Source of the DNA: Pseudonocardiales bacterium
GTDB lineage: Bacteria; Actinomycetota; Actinomycetes; Mycobacteriales; Jatrophihabitantaceae
NCBI GenBank assembly: GCA_030840415.1
Contig: JAVEEO010000206.1
Location: 1-6,040, forward strand
Reading direction: 5' to 3'
Length of the DNA: 6,040 nt
Part shown: positions 1-5,573 of the stretch, piece by piece
Layout of the letters: the number at the start of each line of letters is the position of its first letter
How positions within the stretch are numbered: position 1 is the first letter of the stretch
Notes under the pieces: model-generated
What the model was told of the DNA's origin: nothing
Databases searched by the model: none
Seen by the model: only the letters and a program-made list of their open reading frames with translations
Position numbers and translations under genes: made by a program

Positions 1-1
1 G

Positions 2-2932
2 GCGACCAACGTCGCCGAAACGTCGCTGACCGTGCCGGGCATCAAGTACGTCGTGGATGCCGGCACCGCCCGGATCTCGCGCTACAGCCAGCGCACCAAG
101 GTGCAGCTGCTGCCGATCGAGGCGATCTCGAAGGCTTCTGCGACCCAGCGGGCCGGCCGGTGCGGGCGGACCTCCAACGGCATCTGCATCCGGCTGTACT
201 CGCAGTCCGACTTCGAGTCCCGGCCCGAGTTCACCGACCCGGAGATCCTGCGGACCAACCTGGCGTCGGTGATCCTGCAGATGGCCTCCCTGGACCTGGG
301 CGCGGTCGCGGACTTCGGCTTCCTGGACCCGCCGGACGCCCGCCAGATCGCCGACGGTATCGCGTTGCTGACCGAGCTCGGTGCCCTGCGGCCGGCCGGC
401 GCGCAGGACGGGGGCAGCCAGGGCGGCGGCGCGCCGGCCCGGCGTGGCCTGACCGAGCTGGGCCGCCGGATCGCCCAGCTGCCGGTCGATCCCCGGCTGG
501 CCCGGATGATCCTGGAGGCCGAGCAGCGCGGCTGCGTCCGAGACGTGCTGGTGCTGGCCGCGGCGCTGTCGATCCAGGACCCCCGGGAACGGCCGGTCGA
601 GCACCAGCAGGCGGCCGACCAGCAGCACGCCCGGTTCGCCGACCCCGCGTCGGACTTCGCCGGTTACCTCAACCTGTGGCGGCACATCCGCGAGCAGCAG
701 GAGCAGCTGTCGTCCAACCAGTTCCGCCGGATGTGCCGGACCGAGTACCTGTCCTACCTGCGGATCCGGGAATGGCAGGACCTGGTCGGCCAGTTGCGCC
801 AGATCGTCAAGGGAATGGGCGTCCGGATCGGCGACCAGCCGGCCGATCCCGAGCAGGTGCACCGCAGCCTGCTATCGGGACTGCTGTCCCACATCGGGCT
901 CAAGGACACCGCTCGCCGGGACTACCTGGGCGCCCGCAACGCCCGCTTCGCGATCTTCCCCGGCTCGGGGCTGTTCAAGAAGCAGCCGACCTACCTGATG
1001 GCGGCCGAGCTGGTCGAGACGTCGCGGCTGTGGGCGCGGGTGAACGCCGTCATCCAGCCCGAGTGGGCCGAGGAGCTGGCGCCGCACCTGGTCCGGCGCA
1101 GCTACAGCGAACCGCACTGGGAGCGCAACCGGGCCGCGGTGCTGGCCTACGAGCGGGTCACCCTCTACGGGGTGCCGCTGGTGGTGGCGCGCAAGGTCAA
1201 CTACGCCGCGGTCGACCCGCGGCTGTGCCGGGAACTGTTTATCCGGCACGCGCTGGTGGAGGGCGACTGGCAGACCCGGCACCACTTCTTCGCCGCCAAC
1301 CGGGCGCTGGTGGCCGAGGTGCAGGACCTGGAGAACCGGGCCCGCCGGCGCGACATCCTGGTCGACGACGAGTCGGTGTTCGCCTTCTACGACCAGCGGA
1401 TTCCGGACTCGGTGGTGTCCGGGCGGCACTTCGACGCCTGGTGGAAAAAGGCCCGGCGGGAGAAGCCGGACCTGCTGGACCTGTCCACCGGCCAGCTGGT
1501 CCGTCCCGGCGCGGAGGGCATCTCGGCCGAGCAGTTCCCGGACCGCTGGTCGACCGGGGACTACCAGCTGGAGCTGAGCTACCGCTTCGAACCGGGCACC
1601 GCCGCCGACGGCGTGACGGTCGGCATTCCGTTGCCGGTGCTGAACGAGGCCACCGCGGCCGGCCTGGACTGGCAGGTGCCGGGACTGCGTACCGAGCTGG
1701 TGACGGCGCTGCTGCGGACCCTGCCCAAGCCGCTGCGGCGCTCCGTGGTCCCGGTGCCCGACACCGCCGCAGCCCTGGTCGCGGCGCTGCCCGAGGACAT
1801 CGGCGGCTCGGCAGCCCACCTGACCAGGGTGCTCAGTGCCGAACTGCGCGCCCTGCGCGGCGTCGACATCCCCGAGAGTGCCTGGGAACTCGACCGGCTG
1901 CCCGAGCACCTGCGCCCGACCTATCAGGTGCTCGACGAGCGGGGCGCGGTGCTCGGTGCGGGCAAGGACCTGGCCGCGTTGCAGGCGGAGTTCGCACCGG
2001 CGGTCACCGCCTCGCTGGAGAGCGTCACCGCCGACCTGGCCCGGGACCGGCTCACCGACTGGGACTTCGACGAACTGCCCCGCACGGTACGTCGCGAGGT
2101 GGCCGGCTACCCGGTGACCGGCTATCCGGCGCTGGTGGCCACCGAAGGCGCGGTCGGCACGGTTTCTGTCAAGGTGCTGGACTCGGCGGCCAAGCAACGG
2201 CACCAGATGGCGGCCGGCACCCGGCAGTTGCTGATCAACACGGTGCCCTCACCGATCAAGCAACTGATCCGCGGCCTGAGCCTGCAGCAGCGACTGACCC
2301 TGAGCCGGGCCCCGCACGGCTCCCCCGGCGCGTTGCTGGCCGACTGCGTCGCCGCCGCGGTGGACGAGCTGATGGCCGCGGCAGGCGGTCCGCGCTGGGA
2401 CCGGGCCGGCTTTGTCGAGCTGCGCAGGCAGGTGGCTGCCGCGCTGCCCGCTGCCGCCGCCCGCATCGTCGCGGTGGTGGAGAAGGTGATGGCCGCGGCG
2501 CAGCAGGTGGAAACCGCGCTGGAGGCCAGCACCGCCGCCCCGCTGGCGCCGGTGGTCGCCGAGGTCCGGGCGCACTTCGACAGCCTGATCCACCCCGGCT
2601 TCGTCACCGACACCGGCGCCGCCCAGTTGCCGCAACTGCCGCGCTACCTGCAGGCGATGGCGCACCGGCTCACCGACGCGCCCGGCAACCTGGCCCGCGA
2701 CCGGGACCGGCAGGCCCAGGTCCAGGTGGTGCTGGCCGACCTCGCGGAGCTGCGGGCCAAGCTCGGGGCCGACGCCGATGGGCTGGCCGGGCTGCGCTGG
2801 ATGATCGAGGAGCTGCGGGTCAGCCTGTTCGCCCAGCGGCTGGGCACCGCGCATCCGGTGTCGGTGCCGCGCATCCAGGCCGCGATGGACGCGGTGGAGG
2901 AGTCCGCGGAATCAGTCGAGTTCGTCAGGTGA
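2..2932 (+). CDS. hrpA: ATP-dependent RNA helicase HrpA, DEAH-box family (5' partial)
   Basis: This is the C-terminal 976 residues of a DEAH-box RNA helicase of about 1,300 residues in E. coli HrpA; the start and motifs I-IV lie upstream of the window. The frame is open from base 2 and opens on motif V (ATNVAETSLT, residues 1-10), followed by motif VI (QRAGRCGR, residues 49-56), which contacts ATP. The linker GICIRLYS and the run EILRTNLASVILQM (from residue 81) match the start of the winged-helix/HA2 region of HrpA. An OB-fold-like segment (LLSGLLSHIGL, then FPGSGLFKKQP) covers about residues 287-420. From about residue 426 to the end is the DUF3418 region typical of HrpA, including HHFFAANRALV and DDESVFAFYDQRIP. 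A Gly/Ala/Gln-rich insert (about residues 131-146) sits inside the HA2 region. HrpA proteins act in the cytoplasm on structured RNA or ribosomes; the exact role in this organism is not shown. The 3' end overlaps the convergent flavin reductase gene. Family assignment is secure. Confidence 0.96.
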   Translation, partial: ATNVAETSLTVPGIKYVVDAGTARISRYSQRTKVQLLPIEAISKASATQRAGRCGRTSNGICIRLYSQSDFESRPEFTDPEILRTNLASVILQMASLDLGAVADFGFLDPPDARQIADGIALLTELGALRPAGAQDGGSQGGGAPARRGLTELGRRIAQLPVDPRLARMILEAEQRGCVRDVLVLAAALSIQDPRERPVEHQQAADQQHARFADPASDFAGYLNLWRHIREQQEQLSSNQFRRMCRTEYLSYLRIREWQDLVGQLRQIVKGMGVRIGDQPADPEQVHRSLLSGLLSHIGLKDTARRDYLGARNARFAIFPGSGLFKKQPTYLMAAELVETSRLWARVNAVIQPEWAEELAPHLVRRSYSEPHWERNRAAVLAYERVTLYGVPLVVARKVNYAAVDPRLCRELFIRHALVEGDWQTRHHFFAANRALVAEVQDLENRARRRDILVDDESVFAFYDQRIPDSVVSGRHFDAWWKKARREKPDLLDLSTGQLVRPGAEGISAEQFPDRWSTGDYQLELSYRFEPGTAADGVTVGIPLPVLNEATAAGLDWQVPGLRTELVTALLRTLPKPLRRSVVPVPDTAAALVAALPEDIGGSAAHLTRVLSAELRALRGVDIPESAWELDRLPEHLRPTYQVLDERGAVLGAGKDLAALQAEFAPAVTASLESVTADLARDRLTDWDFDELPRTVRREVAGYPVTGYPALVATEGAVGTVSVKVLDSAAKQRHQMAAGTRQLLINTVPSPIKQLIRGLSLQQRLTLSRAPHGSPGALLADCVAAAVDELMAAAGGPRWDRAGFVELRRQVAAALPAAAARIVAVVEKVMAAAQQVETALEASTAAPLAPVVAEVRAHFDSLIHPGFVTDTGAAQLPQLPRYLQAMAHRLTDAPGNLARDRDRQAQVQVVLADLAELRAKLGADADGLAGLRWMIEELRVSLFAQRLGTAHPVSVPRIQAAMDAVEESAESVEFVR

Positions 2933-3472
2933 ATCGGCGTCGGATTCGACGGCCTCGACCATCCCGTGGTAGTAGCGGCCGCGGAAGAACACCAGCGGGT
3001 CGGTGATCTCCCAGTGCACGTTCATCCGCTCGATCTCGGCAATCACCACGGTGTGGTCACCGGCCGGCGATTCGCTGCGGATGCTGCACTCCAGCCAGCC
3101 CAGCGCGTCGTGCAGCAGCGGCGCACCGTTATCGCCGACCGACCAGGACGCGTCGAGGAACCGGTCCACCGCCTTGGTGGCGAACGCGCGGCTCACCGCC
3201 TCCTGGCCGGCCGACAGGACGTTGATGGCGATGCTGCCGGCCGCGCGCAGGATCGGCCAGGTGGTGGAGGCGGTGGCCGGGCAGAACAGCACCAGCGGCG
3301 GTTGCAGCGACAGCGAGGTGAATGAGTTCATCGCCATGCCCACCGGGCCCTGCTCGGTGTGCGCGGTGATCACCGCCACCCCGGTCGGGTAGTGGCCCAG
3401 TACGTGCCGCAGCAGGTCGGCGTCCGGCCCGCGCAGTTCGGGGCGGAAGGCTGCCACCACGTCGTCGCTCAT
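2912..3472 (-). CDS. Flavin reductase domain protein (HsaB/NtaB-like FMN-binding oxidoreductase)
   Basis: A 186-residue protein of the flavin reductase-like, split-barrel FMN-binding family (PF01613 type). Typical members reduce FMN or FAD with NAD(P)H and pass the reduced flavin to a two-component monooxygenase. Visible hallmarks are LRHVLGHYPTGVAVIT (residues 21-36), the flavin-binding stretch NSFTSLSLQPPLVLFC (residues 49-64), INVLS (83-87), GDHTVVIAEIE (138-148) and the terminal DPLVFFRGRYYHG (158-170), followed by a short acidic tail. It resembles HsaB, the steroid-catabolic flavin reductase, but no monooxygenase partner lies in the window, so the physiological acceptor is unknown. The ATG start at 3470-3472 is preceded by an in-frame TAG four codons upstream and has no clear Shine-Dalgarno. 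A TAGTCT box six bases before the ATG suggests a leaderless transcript. The gene is divergent from the nitroreductase and convergent with hrpA, overlapping it by 21 bp. The family call is firm; the specific role is not. Confidence 0.92.
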   Translation of the reverse strand: MSDDVVAAFRPELRGPDADLLRHVLGHYPTGVAVITAHTEQGPVGMAMNSFTSLSLQPPLVLFCPATASTTWPILRAAGSIAINVLSAGQEAVSRAFATKAVDRFLDASWSVGDNGAPLLHDALGWLECSIRSESPAGDHTVVIAEIERMNVHWEITDPLVFFRGRYYHGMVEAVESDADSPDELD

Positions 3473-3478
3473 CAGGCC

Positions 3479-3484
3479 AGACTA
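3479..3484 (-). promoter_or_regulatory. Candidate -10 box for leaderless transcription of the flavin reductase
   Basis: On the - strand this reads TAGTCT, matching the actinobacterial -10 consensus TANNNT. Its last base is separated from the ATG by six bases, the spacing at which the A of the ATG would be the transcription start. No Shine-Dalgarno-like purine run precedes the ATG, which fits a leaderless mRNA. A convincing -35 element is not visible. Confidence 0.4.
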
Positions 3485-3511
3485 GCCAGCTTCGGACGAG
3501 GCAGACTATCT

Positions 3512-3529
3512 CGACAGTGCCCGCTGTCG
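3512..3529. promoter_or_regulatory. Inverted repeat, candidate operator
   Basis: CGACAG (3512-3517) and its exact reverse complement CTGTCG (3524-3529) are separated by six bases. The repeat is near the middle of the divergent intergenic region, and its right arm falls about where the -35 of the + strand promoter would be. That placement suits a dimeric repressor acting on one or both genes. The arms are short, so chance occurrence in GC-rich DNA is possible. Confidence 0.35.
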
Positions 3530-3545
3530 GCCGTCGGGCGATGTC

Positions 3546-3551
3546 TAGGGT
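3546..3551 (+). promoter_or_regulatory. Candidate -10 box for the nitroreductase gene
   Basis: TAGGGT matches TANNNT and lies 45 bp before the nitroreductase ATG, which would give a 5' leader of roughly 35-40 bases. The matching -35 position (about 3523-3529) holds a poor match to TTGACA and overlaps the right arm of the inverted repeat. This is a motif-only prediction. Confidence 0.3.
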
Positions 3552-3596
3552 GGTGGCCGCGGGCGCCGTCCGCACCTCGACCCGAAGTGGAAATCG

Positions 3597-4148
3597 ATGG
3601 AACTGACCGACCTGATCCGCAACCGGCGCAGCGCCGCTCCGGTCACCGACGCCGCACCCACCGACGAGCAGCTGTACGACTACCTGGCACTGGCCGCGCA
3701 CAGTCCCGACCATGCCGGCCTGCGCCCGTGGCGGCTGGTGCCGGTGCGCGGCAGCGACCGGGATCGGCTCGGGGCGGCACTGGTGGCCGGCTTCGGCGAC
3801 CGGCCGGGAACCCCCGAAGCAGCCAAGACGGCGGCCAAGGCACTGCGCGCGCCGCTGCTGCTCAGCATCGTGGCCTGCCCGGTCGAGCATCCCAAGGTGC
3901 CGGCCTGGGAGCAGTTGGCTGCCACCGCGGCCCTGGTCACTACCCTGCAGCTGGTGCTGTTCGACGCCGGCTGGACCGCGATGTGGCGCACCGGACCGGC
4001 CGTCGACCTGCCCGCGGTGCGCCAGTTGCTCGGGGTCGGCGCCACCGAGCAACTGCTGGGCTGGCTCTATGTCGGCGGCCGGGTGCCGGCCGGACCCGAC
4101 AGCCGGCCGGACCCGGACGTGCGCGGCAAGATCTCGACCCTGCCCTGA
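3597..4148 (+). CDS. YdjA-like nitroreductase family protein
   Basis: A 183-residue FMN-dependent oxidoreductase of the nitroreductase superfamily, closest in pattern to the compact E. coli YdjA subgroup (183 residues). Matching blocks are IRNRRSA (residues 7-13), an N-terminal Arg-Arg-Ser expected to contact FMN phosphate; SPDHAGLRPWRL (36-47); a central KVPAWEQ (100-106) followed by a helix; GWTAMWRTG (125-133), equivalent to the YdjA segment G-G-I-W-R-S-G; and LLGWLYVGG (153-161). Family members use NAD(P)H to reduce nitroaromatics, quinones or other acceptors and act as homodimers in the cytoplasm. The natural substrate here cannot be read from sequence. The ATG at 3597 fits the family N-terminus and has a weak GAAGTGG upstream. 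It is divergent from the flavin reductase. The TGA stop (4146-4148) lies inside the first unit of a 15-bp tandem array, so changes in copy number would not alter the protein. Confidence 0.92.
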   Translation: MELTDLIRNRRSAAPVTDAAPTDEQLYDYLALAAHSPDHAGLRPWRLVPVRGSDRDRLGAALVAGFGDRPGTPEAAKTAAKALRAPLLLSIVACPVEHPKVPAWEQLAATAALVTTLQLVLFDAGWTAMWRTGPAVDLPAVRQLLGVGATEQLLGWLYVGGRVPAGPDSRPDPDVRGKISTLP

Positions 4149-4277
4149 GCTGCGCTGCCCTGAGCTGCGCTGCCCTGAGCTGCGTTGCCCTGAGCTGCGC
4201 TCCCCTGCGCTGTCCTGACCTTCGCGGCCCTGACTTGCGCTGCCCTGAGCTGCGCTGCCCCGAGCTGTCCTGACCTT
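4141..4277. repeat. 15-bp tandem repeat array with a 55-bp higher-order period
   Basis: The unit is TGCCCTGAGCTGCGC. Copies begin at 4141, 4156, 4171 and 4186 (three exact, one with a single change). A 10-bp unit at 4201-4210 then lacks five bases, followed by 15-bp copies at 4211, 4226, 4241 (exact) and 4256, and a degenerate remnant from 4271. Over this runs a longer repeat: 4186-4222 and 4241-4277 match at 34 of 37 positions, 55 bp apart, including the identical block GCTGTCCTGACCTT. The array therefore grew by both unit slippage and block duplication. It begins on the nitroreductase stop codon and ends at the dioxygenase promoter. It encodes nothing convincing: one frame is closed by a TGA in most units, and the other frames give only repetitive peptides. 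Function is unknown; the array is a potential VNTR locus. Confidence 0.93.
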
Positions 4278-4301
4278 TCCGTCAGCCCCGGGCGATACGG
4301 T
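4270..4301 (+). promoter_or_regulatory. Candidate promoter of the homogentisate dioxygenase gene
   Basis: TACGGT (4296-4301) matches the TANNNT -10 consensus and lies 35 bp before the ATG. Upstream, CTGACC (4270-4275) resembles TTGACA but at a long 20-bp spacing. CTGAC (4270-4274) and GTCAG (4281-4285) form a 5-bp-arm inverted repeat with a 6-base spacer over the -35 area, a possible operator. The upstream half overlaps the last, degenerate part of the tandem array, so array changes could alter this promoter. Prediction only. Confidence 0.35.
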
Positions 4302-4320
4302 GTGGAGCACGAGTAGCGAC

Positions 4321-4327
4321 AAAGGAG
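4321..4327 (+). promoter_or_regulatory. Strong ribosome binding site of the homogentisate dioxygenase gene
   Basis: AAAGGAG lies nine bases before the ATG at 4337, with a further GAGGA at 4330-4334. It is the best Shine-Dalgarno in the window and fixes the start codon, consistent with the family N-terminus. Confidence 0.75.
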
Positions 4328-4336
4328 TCGAGGACG

Positions 4337-5548
4337 ATGGCGCACTACCGCAGCGTCGGGGCTGTTCCGCACAAGCGGCACACCCAGCACCGCGATCCGG
4401 ACGGCAACCTGTACTTCGAGGAGCTGATGGGCGAGGAGGGCTTTTCCTCCGACTCCTCGCTGCTCTACCACCGCAACATCCCGTCGGCGATCACCGAGGC
4501 GCACGAGTGGCAGTTGCCCGACCAGTCCCGGATCGCCAACCGCCCGCTGCTGCCCCGGCACCTGGTGCTGCCGTCGCTGTTCGACGACGAGGCCGCCGCC
4601 GGCATCGACGCGGTGACCGGCCGGCGGCTGGTGCTGGCCAACGCCGACGTCCGGATCAGCTACGTGCTGGCGGGCACGGCCTCGCCGTTCTACCGCAACG
4701 CGGTGGGCGACGAGTGCGTGTTCGTCCAGGCCGGCACCGCACGGGTCGAGACGGTGTTCGGGGCGCTGGAGGTCGGCCCCGGCGACTACCTCATCATGCC
4801 GCGGGCCACCACCCACCGCTGGTTGCCCACCGGCGAGGCGCCGCTGCGGCTGTACTGCATCGAGGCCAACTCCCACATCACGCCACCCAAGCGCTACCTG
4901 TCCCGGTTCGGCCAGCTGCTCGAACATACCCCGTACTGCGAGCGCGACCTGCGCGGCCCGACCGAGACGCTGGCCGGTGAGGGCAGTGACGTGCCGGTCT
5001 ACATCAAGCACCGCGACCCGACCCTGCCCGGCGGCATCGGCGGCACCGTGCATGTCAGTGCCCACCATCCGCTGGACGTCGTCGGCTGGGACGGCTGCCT
5101 GTATCCCTACGCCTTCAACGTGGCCGACTTCGAGCCGATCACCGGCCGGGTGCACCAGCCGCCGCCGGTACACCAGGTCTTCGAGGGTGACAACTTCGTG
5201 ATCTGCAACTTCGTACCCCGCAAGGTCGACTACCACCCGCTGTCGATCCCGGTGCCCTACTACCACTCCAACGTCGACTCCGACGAGGTGATGTTCTACG
5301 TCGCCGGCGACTACGAGGCCCGCAAGGGATCGGGCATCGGTCCCGGCTCGATCTCGCTGCATCCCGGTGGCCATTCGCACGGCCCGCAACCCGGCGCGTA
5401 CGAGCGCAGCATCGGCGCGCAGGCATTCGACGAGTTGGCGGTGATGGTGGACACCTTCCGGCCGCTGGAACTGGGCGAGGGCGGCCGGGCGTCCGACGAC
5501 GGCCGCTACGCCTGGAGCTGGTCCGGCGGTCCGGGCCGAGCGCTGTGA
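4337..5548 (+). CDS. hmgA: Homogentisate 1,2-dioxygenase family protein (compact actinobacterial/Bacillus-type form)
   Basis: A 403-residue protein with two cupin-like halves. The classical enzyme opens the ring of homogentisate with O2 and Fe(II) to give maleylacetoacetate in tyrosine/phenylalanine breakdown. The N-terminus (KRHTQHRDPDGNLYFEELMG, residues 13-32) and FSSDSSLLYHRN (36-47) are typical of short homologues in Gram-positives. The N-terminal cupin covers about residues 105-165 (GDYLIMPRATTHRW, 149-162). The likely iron ligands are His310 and Glu317 (YYHSNVDSDEVMF) and His348 (SHGP), matching human His335, Glu341 and His371. His273 or His279 may match the active-site His292 of the human enzyme; this is uncertain. 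It is shorter than the approximately 440-residue Pseudomonas and human enzymes, and the His-Glu spacing is seven rather than six, so another related ring-cleavage substrate is possible. The start is fixed by a strong AAAGGAG. The stop overlaps the GTG of the next gene, indicating an operon. Confidence 0.87.
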   Translation: MAHYRSVGAVPHKRHTQHRDPDGNLYFEELMGEEGFSSDSSLLYHRNIPSAITEAHEWQLPDQSRIANRPLLPRHLVLPSLFDDEAAAGIDAVTGRRLVLANADVRISYVLAGTASPFYRNAVGDECVFVQAGTARVETVFGALEVGPGDYLIMPRATTHRWLPTGEAPLRLYCIEANSHITPPKRYLSRFGQLLEHTPYCERDLRGPTETLAGEGSDVPVYIKHRDPTLPGGIGGTVHVSAHHPLDVVGWDGCLYPYAFNVADFEPITGRVHQPPPVHQVFEGDNFVICNFVPRKVDYHPLSIPVPYYHSNVDSDEVMFYVAGDYEARKGSGIGPGSISLHPGGHSHGPQPGAYERSIGAQAFDELAVMVDTFRPLELGEGGRASDDGRYAWSWSGGPGRAL

Positions 5549-5573
5549 GCGCTGTGAGCGCTGCGAGCGTTCC
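5538..5573. repeat. 9-bp tandem repeat on the hmgA stop / next-gene start junction
   Basis: GAGCGCTGT occurs at 5538-5546 and 5547-5555, then GAGCGCTGC at 5556-5564 and a decayed GAGCGTTCC at 5565-5573. Each full unit contains the palindrome AGCGCT. The unit length is a multiple of three, so the reading frame of the downstream gene is kept, and the GTGA stop/start motif is duplicated (5545 and 5554). Confidence 0.8.

Larger units (their letters stand above)
3473..3596. promoter_or_regulatory. Divergent intergenic control region between flavin reductase and nitroreductase genes
   Basis: These 124 bp separate two divergently transcribed flavin-enzyme genes and must hold the 5' signals of both. 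They contain a perfect 6-bp-arm inverted repeat (3512-3529), a - strand TANNNT box next to the flavin reductase start, and a + strand TAGGGT box upstream of the nitroreductase. The sequence AGACTA occurs twice, 24 bp apart (3479-3484 and 3503-3508). The nitroreductase ATG is preceded by a weak Shine-Dalgarno-like GAAGTGG (3584-3590). Promoter function is inferred from position and motif only. Confidence 0.6.

Noticed and set aside
872..2203. A 443-codon - strand open frame opposite hrpA
   Set aside because: Its composition is that of a shadow frame (Gln/Gly/Arg/Val-rich), it has no recognisable domain, and it lies entirely within the conserved hrpA coding region.
160..3006. A long + strand open frame (948 codons) overlapping hrpA
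   Set aside because: The translation is Pro/Gly/Arg/Ala-rich low complexity, typical of the wrong frame in GC-rich DNA. The hrpA frame carries clear helicase motifs through the same bases.
4141..4277. CRISPR array
   Set aside because: The units are directly adjacent with no unique spacers, are only 15 bp long, and no cas gene is nearby.
4141..4277. A pentapeptide-repeat-like coding extension of the nitroreductase
   Set aside because: The nitroreductase frame meets TGA in the first unit and again in several later units. The peptides in the other frames come from frames without a supported gene.
4281..4300. Rho-independent terminator after the nitroreductase
   Set aside because: Only the short CCCGGG palindrome is present, with no adequate stem and no T tract.
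3129..4322. A 397-codon - strand open frame across the flavin reductase, intergenic region, nitroreductase and array
   Set aside because: It crosses two well-supported genes in other frames and gains length from the repeat array. No domain is visible.
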